Shown here: in pieces, positions 19,212 through 25,759 of the stretch
Layout: each line of letters starts with the position of its first letter
Position numbering within the stretch: the first letter of the stretch is position 1
Assembly (NCBI GenBank): GCA_027486095.1
Contig: JAIXPT010000104.1
Location: 1-33,630 of the forward strand
Direction of reading: 5' to 3'
Length of the DNA stretch: 33,630 bases
Source of the DNA: Planctomycetaceae bacterium
Lineage (GTDB): Bacteria > Planctomycetota > Planctomycetia > Pirellulales > UBA1268
Translations under genes and position numbers: made by a program
The notes under the pieces: generated by a model
Database searches by the model: none
The model's input: only the letters and a program-made list of their open reading frames with translations
What the model was told of the DNA's origin: nothing

Positions 19212-21042
19212 CAGACTGTGGAACAAGTCGGCCCGGCAGGGCGGGGCGGTCGAGCCAGAGGGCGAGCCCGAGCAACAGCCTGATCGGCCCGCCTTCGTTG
19301 ATCGCGTTTCGAAACCTCGGCTGTGTGTCGGCGCCGGGCAGCAGCCGCTCGACCTCCCCAGCATCGAGAAGCTCGCCGAGCCGTGGGCGCAGGGGCTCGG
19401 CCTCGCGGCGGATGGCCAGCCACGCCGGACGCCGGACGTCGAAGATGCGCTGATAGCGGCGCGGATCACGGCCCCGCACGCGCTGCCAATACCAACGCCG
19501 CGCCGTCCGCTCGAGGGCCGCGCGGCCGCGCTCGAAGAGCGACGCATCGCCACTCTCCAGTGGCCGAAACTGGAAGGAATTTCGATCGAGCGGCAAGGCC
19601 GCAAGATCCGGCCGCCGCCCCCGCAGGATGGCCGCTTCCAGCCGGCGGTGTTCATAGACGCTCACGGGCAGCCCCATCACGGCGGCGAGCAGCCGCCTGT
19701 CGGCCGCGGGCACGAGCGGCCACGCATGAAACGTGGTCCGGTGCAACACTGTCGCGAGGTGGTTGCGCACCCGCTGATCCCAGCGCACGAGGGCCGACTG
19801 CAGGGCGGGCTCGGCAGGCCCCGCCAGGCAGGCCGTGCGCAGGCGCTCGAGCGCCGCGGCGACGAGGGCCTGCCCGTCGGCTCCCAAGAGCGCGGGCAGC
19901 CGCGCCCGCGGCACGCCCCAATTGTTCATAACGCCAAGCAGCGGATCGAATCGCCACTCGCCGGTTGCGGGATCGCGGCCGTTGTTGATGCCGACCGGCT
20001 CGAACACCCAGTCGAAGAGCATCCCCGACCAGTAATATGTGCCCGTCGCGTGGGCCGTCGCCAGGCCATCTGCGAATCCATCCAGGCTCGGTGCAGAGGC
20101 AAGGTGGCTGAACCGCACCGTCTCGCGCACGCGGCCGGGGGCGGCGGCCGGGCTCGATTCGGCCGCCAGCACCTCGACAGGCATGCCGAGCTTCTCAGCC
20201 ACGGCCGTGCCGGCCCGCACCTCGAAATCGCCCGGCTCACCGAGCACGATCGCCCGCGTGGGAATGCCCTCGTCGGCGAGCACTCCCGCCACGAGCCGCG
20301 AATCCATGCCGCCGGAGAGCAGCATCACGGTGTCGGCGCCGGCGGGGCGATGCCGGCGGATCGCCGTCACGAGCTCGTGGTCGAGCCGCCGCGCTGCGTC
20401 GCCAGATGATTCACCGACGGGCGCGGGCCGAGGCACGAATCGCCACGCTTCGACTTCGCGCGGGCCCGCGGCTCCGTCGCGGCGCGTCCATTCCAGGCGG
20501 CGCCCGGTGGGAAGCCTGCGCATGCCGGCGAGCAGCGGGCGGTCGTCGAGCGGGCCGTGCACGAGCAGGATGCCACAGAGCCCGAGGCGGTCGATCCGCG
20601 GCACGAATGCCGGATGCCCGCAGACGGCTTCGGGCGTCGAGCTCACAACGACGGCGCCATCCACCGCGGCATGGTAGAGCGGAAACAGGCCGAATGGATC
20701 GACGGCAACACCGAGCCCGCGCACCGGGTCGAAGGTGACGGCCGCATGGTAGCCATCGCAGACCGCGGCATTCCCCCGGGTGGCGCGGTCGTGAAGATCG
20801 CGCGCTGCGAGCCACATGCCGGCGTCGTCGATCGCATAGCCCACGAGGAGTGCGAACGCGTCGCCCTCGCGAACCATGCTCACCGGGGCCCGTGGCCCGC
20901 AGGCCCACAGGCAGGCCATGTCGCCAGCCTCGGCCACGGCGGTCGTCGTGCCGGGCAGATCGGCCAACAGCGCGCGCATCCTTGCCACCCAGGCCTCGCG
21001 GCGCGGCTGGTTGGCATCGATGACGAGCGCGAGATGGGCCAT
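19195..21042 (-). CDS. Asparagine-synthetase-like PP-loop enzyme without glutaminase cysteine
   Basis: The 615-residue protein has the two-domain layout of AsnB: an N-terminal Ntn-like domain (DPFGLFPLYHA at 115-125, equivalent to the AsnB DRFG.KPLY region) and a C-terminal synthetase domain with the PP-loop SGGMDS (243-248). The N-terminus is MAHLALV, so the Cys2 that glutamine-dependent asparagine synthetases need is missing. Relatives without Cys2, such as beta-lactam synthetase and lasso-peptide cyclases, still use ATP to activate a carboxylate and form an amide from another amine. The gene starts 24 bases after the stop of the PP-loop/pyruvyl transferase gene and is the third gene of that operon, so ATP-driven amide formation on a glycan or its precursor is inferred. 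No precursor peptide or lasso-type protease gene is near. The substrate is unknown. Confidence 0.85.
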   Translation of the reverse strand: MAHLALVIDANQPRREAWVARMRALLADLPGTTTAVAEAGDMACLWACGPRAPVSMVREGDAFALLVGYAIDDAGMWLAARDLHDRATRGNAAVCDGYHAAVTFDPVRGLGVAVDPFGLFPLYHAAVDGAVVVSSTPEAVCGHPAFVPRIDRLGLCGILLVHGPLDDRPLLAGMRRLPTGRRLEWTRRDGAAGPREVEAWRFVPRPAPVGESSGDAARRLDHELVTAIRRHRPAGADTVMLLSGGMDSRLVAGVLADEGIPTRAIVLGEPGDFEVRAGTAVAEKLGMPVEVLAAESSPAAAPGRVRETVRFSHLASAPSLDGFADGLATAHATGTYYWSGMLFDWVFEPVGINNGRDPATGEWRFDPLLGVMNNWGVPRARLPALLGADGQALVAAALERLRTACLAGPAEPALQSALVRWDQRVRNHLATVLHRTTFHAWPLVPAADRRLLAAVMGLPVSVYEHRRLEAAILRGRRPDLAALPLDRNSFQFRPLESGDASLFERGRAALERTARRWYWQRVRGRDPRRYQRIFDVRRPAWLAIRREAEPLRPRLGELLDAGEVERLLPGADTQPRFRNAINEGGPIRLLLGLALWLDRPALPGRLVPQSASGGS

Positions 21043-21066
21043 GGCGTGGTCTTGGTCGGGGTGGCC

Positions 21067-22929
21067 TCACGCGGCGCGGCGCGAGGCCGCGAGGGCTTGG
21101 CGGGCGTCTGCCGCAAAGCGGCAGCCCAGGCCGGCGAGCCAGGTCTCGTGCATCGCGCGGTTCTTGTGATAGGCGTTGGCCACGAGCGTGACATCGCGGC
21201 CCGCATGCAGCCCCGCGATCGCGAAGTGGAGCCGGTCGGTGACGATTCGCCGGTAGTCGGCGGCCAGGGCGAGGTAGGCAGCGGGCGTGGAGCAGAGCCG
21301 CACGGGGTCGCGGGCGAGCCACGGCTTGCGGCCCACACGCTCCCGATCGCGCCGCAGAAACACGCCGAGCTCGTGCGTGGGCCGCGGCGGCTCGGGCCAG
21401 CGGAGACCGAGCGCGAGGTCGGGGGCGAGCAAGCCCGCCGGATGCATCGTCAGGCTTGCGTGTTCGCGCACATACACCCGCGCGAAGCCGCGGTCTTCCG
21501 GCGTCGAAAACGACTGCGGCAGGATCACCACCGGCAGCCCCGTCGAGAGCGCCTCGCCACGGAGCGCGTGGTTGTTCATGTAGCGGGTGCCCATGTTGCC
21601 GCCGCCGCCGAACACGAGCACGTCGCGCCGCGCGTCGCCGCCGGGCTGCCAGAGCGACCAGCGAATGCCATAGTCGGCGAAGAGCTGTGTCATCGCGAGC
21701 TCGATGAGCTCGTCGCCCACGTTGCCAATCGGCCGCACATAGCCCACGTGTTGGCCGCGGAGCGGCTCACAGACGTGTGCGAACGCCTCGGCCCCGAGGA
21801 GTCGCCGCTGCGGCGTGGGAAGGCGCCGTGCGGGGCGGGCTGCCGCGCCCGTGGCGGCTGATGCGGCACCGCTGCGCTCGAGTAGCCGGCGCGTGGCCGC
21901 GGCCACCGGGCCCGAGCGCTGCTGGGCGAGCGCGTGTTCGTAGAAGGGCAAGAGGATCGGCTCCACGGCCGGGACGACGTCAATTGCCGCGGTGAGCCCA
22001 CGCCCGGCCGAAAACCCGGCGAATCGGCCGAGCACACCGCAGGCATCGAGCTCGATCATCGTGCGCACGCACTTTTCGCAGCGGCCGCAGTTGAGCTGCT
22101 GGCCCACGTTCTTCCAGCACACCCGCAGATGCTGCTGCACGAGCGGCTCGGCAGCGATCGCGCGCAGCTTTTCGAGCCGTGTCACGCGGCCGGCCACATG
22201 CTCGATCGCCAGGCGCCGCGAGCCGTGGAGCGGATCGGTGTCGGGCTGGGAACCCACGTCCGGGTGGGCCTGCCCGAGGCCATCCGACGAGGTGAGCAGG
22301 CGGCCGGCCTCGTCGCCCAGCAGATGGCCGACGGCCGCCAGCGCGCCCCCGAAAGACCGCAGCCACGGAGCCGCCTTGTGCAGTGGGTGCCGGCGGAGAT
22401 TCGTCGTGATGATGACCGGGCGGATGCCGATGCCGGCAGCCACCTCGCGCACGAGCCGCTCCACGGCCGCCGCCCGCCGCCGCTCGCGCGGCTTCACATC
22501 GTAGCCGACCACATACACGAGCTTCTCCACCGGCTGTCCGCCGCGGAGGAGCGTATAAAAAGCGTCCACGCCGCCGCTGAAGCAGAGCGCCGTCGCGGTC
22601 GTGTCGGCCGCGGCACGGATGATCGGCATGACGAGCGGCGGCGGTGCATCGGGATACCAGAGCCCGGTGAATGCCGCGGCCAAGGGCGCGAGGTTGCGCG
22701 CCCACACGTCGCACACGGGCGCCTCCAACCGCAGGGCACGGCCAGCGTGCATGGCCGGCACGAGCAGCGCGGAGCCAAACGCCTCGGCGGCCGGAGCGAG
22801 CACGCTGTCGCGCGAGGCGAAGAACACCGTACGGCCATCGACCTGTGCCGAGACATGGCGCCCGTCGCGCCGCGGCCGCCCGATTTCGACGGTGTGGAGC
22901 GGCACGCGGGCAGCGAGCAAGGGCCACAT
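21067..22929 (-). CDS. Fusion of QueC-like PP-loop ATPase and polysaccharide pyruvyl transferase
   Basis: A 620-residue protein whose ATG (22929) lies 4 bases after the stop of the glycosyltransferase gene, indicating translational coupling. Residues 100-300 form a PP-loop ATP-pyrophosphatase domain with SGGVDA at 118-123 and a four-cysteine zinc-type motif C271-x9-C281-x2-C284-x2-C287 like that of QueC (7-cyano-7-deazaguanine synthase). A Pro/Arg-rich linker follows (about 340-390). Residues 395-600 match the polysaccharide pyruvyl transferase family: GNVGDELI (402-409), FGGGGNMG (440-447), then the NNHALRGEAL and VTDRLHFAIAGLHAG stretches. These transferases put pyruvate ketals from phosphoenolpyruvate on sugars of exopolymers. 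The combination in one chain is unusual; I infer modification of a surface polymer. The frame is open upstream to 23487 only as antisense shadow. Confidence 0.85.
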   Translation of the reverse strand: MWPLLAARVPLHTVEIGRPRRDGRHVSAQVDGRTVFFASRDSVLAPAAEAFGSALLVPAMHAGRALRLEAPVCDVWARNLAPLAAAFTGLWYPDAPPPLVMPIIRAAADTTATALCFSGGVDAFYTLLRGGQPVEKLVYVVGYDVKPRERRRAAAVERLVREVAAGIGIRPVIITTNLRRHPLHKAAPWLRSFGGALAAVGHLLGDEAGRLLTSSDGLGQAHPDVGSQPDTDPLHGSRRLAIEHVAGRVTRLEKLRAIAAEPLVQQHLRVCWKNVGQQLNCGRCEKCVRTMIELDACGVLGRFAGFSAGRGLTAAIDVVPAVEPILLPFYEHALAQQRSGPVAAATRRLLERSGAASAATGAAARPARRLPTPQRRLLGAEAFAHVCEPLRGQHVGYVRPIGNVGDELIELAMTQLFADYGIRWSLWQPGGDARRDVLVFGGGGNMGTRYMNNHALRGEALSTGLPVVILPQSFSTPEDRGFARVYVREHASLTMHPAGLLAPDLALGLRWPEPPRPTHELGVFLRRDRERVGRKPWLARDPVRLCSTPAAYLALAADYRRIVTDRLHFAIAGLHAGRDVTLVANAYHKNRAMHETWLAGLGCRFAADARQALAASRRAA

Positions 22930-22933
22930 CGTG

Positions 22934-23815
22934 TCAGGCCACCCGCTGCCGGCGCCGTGCCGGTTCGGCCGCCCGCTGCGGCGGCAGCGGCACGAGAGCG
23001 TGGCCGGCATCCTCTTTGCAGAGGCCCTGCCGGCAGAACGTCGGGCGGTCACCGCGGAGAAAGTATTCACGATTGGCGGTCTGCTCGCCGTTGCGCGCGA
23101 AGCTCGGGGCGGGAGGATGCCAGAGATGGATCGGCGCCGTGCGGTGAAGCACCGAGTGCACCCGCACGCCGATCCGCTCCAGCCGCTCCTGCAGGTCACG
23201 GTCTTCGAGCCCCCAGCCCACGAACTGCTCGTCGAAGCCATTGATGCGTTCGAGGTCGCTCCGCCACACGCCGATGTTGTTGCCCGAGAGCCGGGGCCGC
23301 ATCGGCATCCGCAGCCACTCGTAGGCCTGCGCCCGCCGGGCCTTCCACCACATCCGGCGCCGCTCTCCCGCCGCGATTCGGCACATGCCGGAGCCGTCTG
23401 CCGCCGCCGCGAGGTCGATGCTCGCGGAGCCGGCGGCATCGAGCCTGAAACAGTCGCTGCCGACGACCCGCCCGGGCCGCCGCTCATCGAGATGGATCCG
23501 CAGGTGGTCGCGCGGCAGAAGACAGTCGCCGTCGGTGAACAGAAGATAGGCCGCGGTCGAGGCGGCGGCCCCCTCGTTGCGGCAGCGGGCGAGCTGGAAG
23601 CCGCGATGCTCGTGCGTGGTGAACGTAAGCGGGAAGCTCACCCGACGGGCCGTCGCGGCGACGAGCGGCAAGGTCTCGTCGCGCGAGCCGTCGTCGGTCA
23701 CGACCACCTCGAACCGGCCGTCCACCCCGCGTTGGGCGGCGAGCGACGCCAGGCAGCGCGCCAAGTGCTGCGGCCGCTCGAAGGTCGAAATGATGATCGC
23801 GATCTCTCTCACCAC
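22934..23815 (-). CDS. Family 2 glycosyltransferase with galactosyltransferase-type C-terminus
   Basis: About 293 residues from GTG 23815, which has GGGGGG just upstream; the frame extends to GTG 23896 with poorer start context (320 residues). The N-terminal half is a GT-A fold of family 2: IAIIISTFERPQHLARCL, VVVTDDGSRDET and the metal-binding LFTDGDCLLP (a DxD motif, DGD). The second half has the GT7C-like pattern SGNNIGVWRSDLERINGFDE with GWGLEDRDLQERL, as found in galactosyl- and chondroitin-type polymerising transferases. The enzyme therefore transfers a sugar from a nucleotide sugar to a growing glycan at the cytoplasmic side; donor and acceptor cannot be told. First gene of a three-gene operon with the PP-loop/pyruvyl transferase fusion (4-base gap) and the asparagine-synthetase-like gene. 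Confidence 0.88.
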   Translation of the reverse strand: MVREIAIIISTFERPQHLARCLASLAAQRGVDGRFEVVVTDDGSRDETLPLVAATARRVSFPLTFTTHEHRGFQLARCRNEGAAASTAAYLLFTDGDCLLPRDHLRIHLDERRPGRVVGSDCFRLDAAGSASIDLAAAADGSGMCRIAAGERRRMWWKARRAQAYEWLRMPMRPRLSGNNIGVWRSDLERINGFDEQFVGWGLEDRDLQERLERIGVRVHSVLHRTAPIHLWHPPAPSFARNGEQTANREYFLRGDRPTFCRQGLCKEDAGHALVPLPPQRAAEPARRRQRVA

Positions 23816-23998
23816 GTTTCCCCCCGGCCCGGCCACCGCTCCCACGTCCGGATTGGAATCGACTCGCACGGGGACTGATCTCAAGCCGAATCGCACATCG
23901 GAACCTGCGCAGTCTAGCGAGGCTGCGAACCCGCGCGAGCCTGGCTCGACCTGCCGTAGCGCACACGAGATCTATATCTTCCGTAAAGTGCTTCTTTC

Positions 23999-24060
23999 CC
24001 ATCCGAAAAACCCACCCTTTCTGGTGATGCCAAGGTTAGAAAACCTAACATCCCGGATGG
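23999..24060. repeat. Nested inverted repeats upstream of the glycosyltransferase operon
   Basis: The gap 23816-24145 is the longest gene-free stretch before the toxin gene. It is AT-richer than its surroundings. It contains an outer inverted repeat CCATCCG (23999-24005) and CGGATGG (24054-24060), and inside it GTTAG (24035-24039) and CTAAC (24045-24049) around AAAAC. On the minus strand TATAGA (23976-23971) could be a -10 for the operon, with no good -35. It could be an operator, a leader structure or a terminator for VapC; I see no ORF. Confidence 0.4.
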
Positions 24061-24145
24061 ATCAAGAAACGGGGAGGACGTCACCGCTACACGTGGGCGA
24101 AATGCGCTCTATCCCCTCGGTTCTCAGCGTGTCGGCATCACGGGA

Positions 24146-24571
24146 TCAACCGACCGCGAGCCAGTTGTCGGTTTTCAGCCCTGGGACGCGATCGAACTCC
24201 TTGGTGTTGTCCGTAACGAGCACGGCATCGAGCGACTGGGCGTGGGCGGCGATCATCATGTCGTACGGGCCGATCAGCCGCCCGCGTTTTTCGAGGTGAG
24301 CCCGGATCGGGCCGTACAGCCGCGCGGCGGCGGCATCAAAGGGGAGGACTCGAAACCCCGACACGAGGCGATCGAACACCCGTCTGTTGTGCTGCCGTCG
24401 TCCGCTCTTCGCGATTCCGTATTCGATTTCAGCGACCACGACCGCCGAGAGAAGGATCGCATCGGCGGGGATGCCCTCCAGCCGGTTCGCGAGCCCGGGC
24501 CGCTGCTTGCTGAGTGCGATCAGGATGTTCGTATCGAGGAGAAACTGCACGTCATCGATCCAGATCGACAT
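24146..24571 (-). CDS. VapC-like PIN-domain toxin
   Basis: A 141-residue PIN-domain ribonuclease from ATG 24571, overlapping the antitoxin stop by 20 bases; a GTG at 24550, one base after that stop, would give 134 residues and the usual start just before LLDTN. Conserved acidic residues are visible: Asp in LLDTNILIAL, Glu in AEIEYGI, Asp in GPYDMMIAAHA and Asp in LVTDNTKEF. VapC toxins cut tRNA or rRNA when free of antitoxin. The gene follows the Phd/YefM-type antitoxin on the same strand, so it is the toxin of a type II pair. Target RNA unknown. Confidence 0.93.
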   Translation of the reverse strand: MSIWIDDVQFLLDTNILIALSKQRPGLANRLEGIPADAILLSAVVVAEIEYGIAKSGRRQHNRRVFDRLVSGFRVLPFDAAAARLYGPIRAHLEKRGRLIGPYDMMIAAHAQSLDAVLVTDNTKEFDRVPGLKTDNWLAVG

Positions 24572-24788
24572 CATCGAGCGGCAGTTCGACGATCCGCGGC
24601 AGATCGAGACCACCCAGCGTCCAAGCCGCCCGGAACACATCGACCGCGGCACGCGTCGTGCGCGGTTCTGGCACAAGTCGAGCCACCGGCTTGCCACGCC
24701 GCGCGATCACGATCTCCTCCCCGGCCTCGACGCGTTCCACGAGCGCGGAAAGGTGGGCTTTGGCCTCTGCGATTGCAACCCGTTTCAT
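24552..24788 (-). CDS. Phd/YefM-family antitoxin
   Basis: A 78-residue antitoxin that binds and blocks the neighbouring PIN toxin and represses the operon. The N-terminal fold VAIAEAKAHLSALVERV and the conserved GEEIVIARRGKPVARLVP are those of the Phd/YefM family; the C-terminal part (after about residue 50) would wrap the toxin. Start ATG 24788 has GGAGGTGG just before it. A further ATG at 24833 would add MTNLVITSGLMSEVA but lies inside the palindrome described upstream and at the expected transcript start, so I reject it. The stop is followed directly by the toxin, which overlaps by 20 bases. Confidence 0.93.
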   Translation of the reverse strand: MKRVAIAEAKAHLSALVERVEAGEEIVIARRGKPVARLVPEPRTTRAAVDVFRAAWTLGGLDLPRIVELPLDDVDLDR

Positions 24789-24815
24789 GGCCACCTCCGA
24801 CATCAAGCCGCTCGT

Positions 24816-24834
24816 AATGACCAAATTGGTCATT
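24816..24834 (-). promoter_or_regulatory. Operator-like palindrome upstream of the antitoxin
   Basis: AATGACCA and TGGTCATT pair around AAT, an 8-bp inverted repeat, 28 bases before the antitoxin ATG and straddling the predicted transcript start. Phd/YefM antitoxins are known to repress their own operon by binding such palindromes, so autoregulation is inferred. Confidence 0.65.
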
Positions 24835-24837
24835 TGA

Positions 24838-24867
24838 AGTGTATGCCGCTGGAAGGCGGTGCGTCAA
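24838..24867 (-). promoter_or_regulatory. Sigma-70-like promoter of the Phd/VapC operon
   Basis: On the minus strand TTGACG (24867-24862, 5 of 6 consensus) is followed after 18 bases by TACACT (24843-24838, 4 of 6). Transcription would begin near 24831, inside the palindrome at 24816-24834, so a bound repressor would block RNA polymerase. Confidence 0.55.
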
Positions 24868-24981
24868 CAGCCACTTCAGCGGACACAACTACGACGCTCA
24901 CGACGGCGGGATCCAGCTTGTGGTGAGCGGCATCACCGCAGTGCGGGAGTGTACGCGCTCCGGCAACCGCGCTGTGGGGCC

Positions 24982-25007
24982 CGCGAGACGGGAAAGCCCG
25001 ACTCGCG
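24982..25007 (-). terminator. Strong hairpin after the response-regulator gene
   Basis: CGCGAG-A-CGGG pairs with CCCG-A-CTCGCG around AAAG, a 10-bp stem with one A:A mismatch, 27 bases after the stop of the response regulator. It has no T-tract. It most likely ends the signalling operon. Confidence 0.5.
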
Positions 25008-25033
25008 CGCCGCGCAACGCCCACGTGATCAGC

Positions 25034-25759
25034 CTATCCCGGCGGCCGATGCCAGTGCTTCTTCCCGCGCTGGGAATCCGGGAACGCCGTTCCCGCGCTC
25101 TCAGGCCCAGCCTGGTTGTAGAGCGTCGCCATTCGGACGAGCTCGGCCCCTACAACGCCGAGCTTGGCCACGATCGCCTTGCGGTGCGTGCTGACCGTGT
25201 GCTTGGTGATCCCGAGCGTGTCGGAGATCGCGCGGGTCGTCATGCCCTTCCCGATGAGCTCGAAAATTTCGAGCTCCCGGGGCCGGAGCACCGCGGCCGG
25301 ATTGCGGCCGACACGCTCCACCTGACCGCCCAGCCGTGTGCGCACCACCGCCTCGACTGCATCCCGGAGCACGTCGAGCGGAGCCGTCTTGTCGATCAGG
25401 GCCGCCAGATGCCTAGCGAGGTGCGCCGGACAGACAAATTCATCCGCAGCGCTCGAAAGAACGATGCACTGCAGGCGGGGATGCAGTCTCACCGCGGCCT
25501 CGAGGACGCCCAGCCCGTCGCCGTCGGGCAGCTTGAGGTCGAGAATCAACAGATCGAGATCGCAGTGTGCGGCAATCGCCCTGGCCTCGGCACGGCTCGC
25601 CGCCATGATCACCGAGCCGATGCCGGGAATCGAGCGGAGGACGCCGCCGAGCAGTTGGGCGATCAGGGTGTGGTCTTCCACCACGAGGCAGGCAAGCGCG
25701 CGGCTCCGCGGCAGTGTCGCGGCGACTTCGCAGCCGGGCTCGGGTGGGGGATTTGTCAT
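25034..25759 (-). CDS. NarL/FixJ-type response regulator
   Basis: A 241-residue transcription regulator. The N-terminal receiver domain keeps the acidic pair E28/D29 (VVEDH), phosphoacceptor D74 in LILDLKLPDG, S102/S103 in IVLSSAAD and K124 in LIDKTAP. The C-terminal LuxR-type helix-turn-helix covers about 155-215 (LRPRELEIFELIGKG, TTRAISDTLGITKHTVSTHRKAIVAKLG). The ATG overlaps the stop of the kinase by 4 bases (ATGA), so both are cotranscribed and probably partners. An unstructured tail (GPESAGTAFPDSQRGKK) follows the DNA-binding domain. The likely partner is the tandem kinase pair upstream; target promoters cannot be told. Confidence 0.95.
   Translation of the reverse strand: MTNPPPEPGCEVAATLPRSRALACLVVEDHTLIAQLLGGVLRSIPGIGSVIMAASRAEARAIAAHCDLDLLILDLKLPDGDGLGVLEAAVRLHPRLQCIVLSSAADEFVCPAHLARHLAALIDKTAPLDVLRDAVEAVVRTRLGGQVERVGRNPAAVLRPRELEIFELIGKGMTTRAISDTLGITKHTVSTHRKAIVAKLGVVGAELVRMATLYNQAGPESAGTAFPDSQRGKKHWHRPPG

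Noticed and set aside
19195-21042. Lasso-peptide biosynthesis
   Set aside because: The Cys2-less AsnB-like enzyme would fit, but no transglutaminase-like protease, recognition protein or precursor peptide is nearby.
21067-22929. Annotation as a plain queuosine queC
   Set aside because: The chain is 620 residues with a pyruvyl transferase half and glycan-related neighbours, whereas QueC is about 220-240 residues with other que genes.
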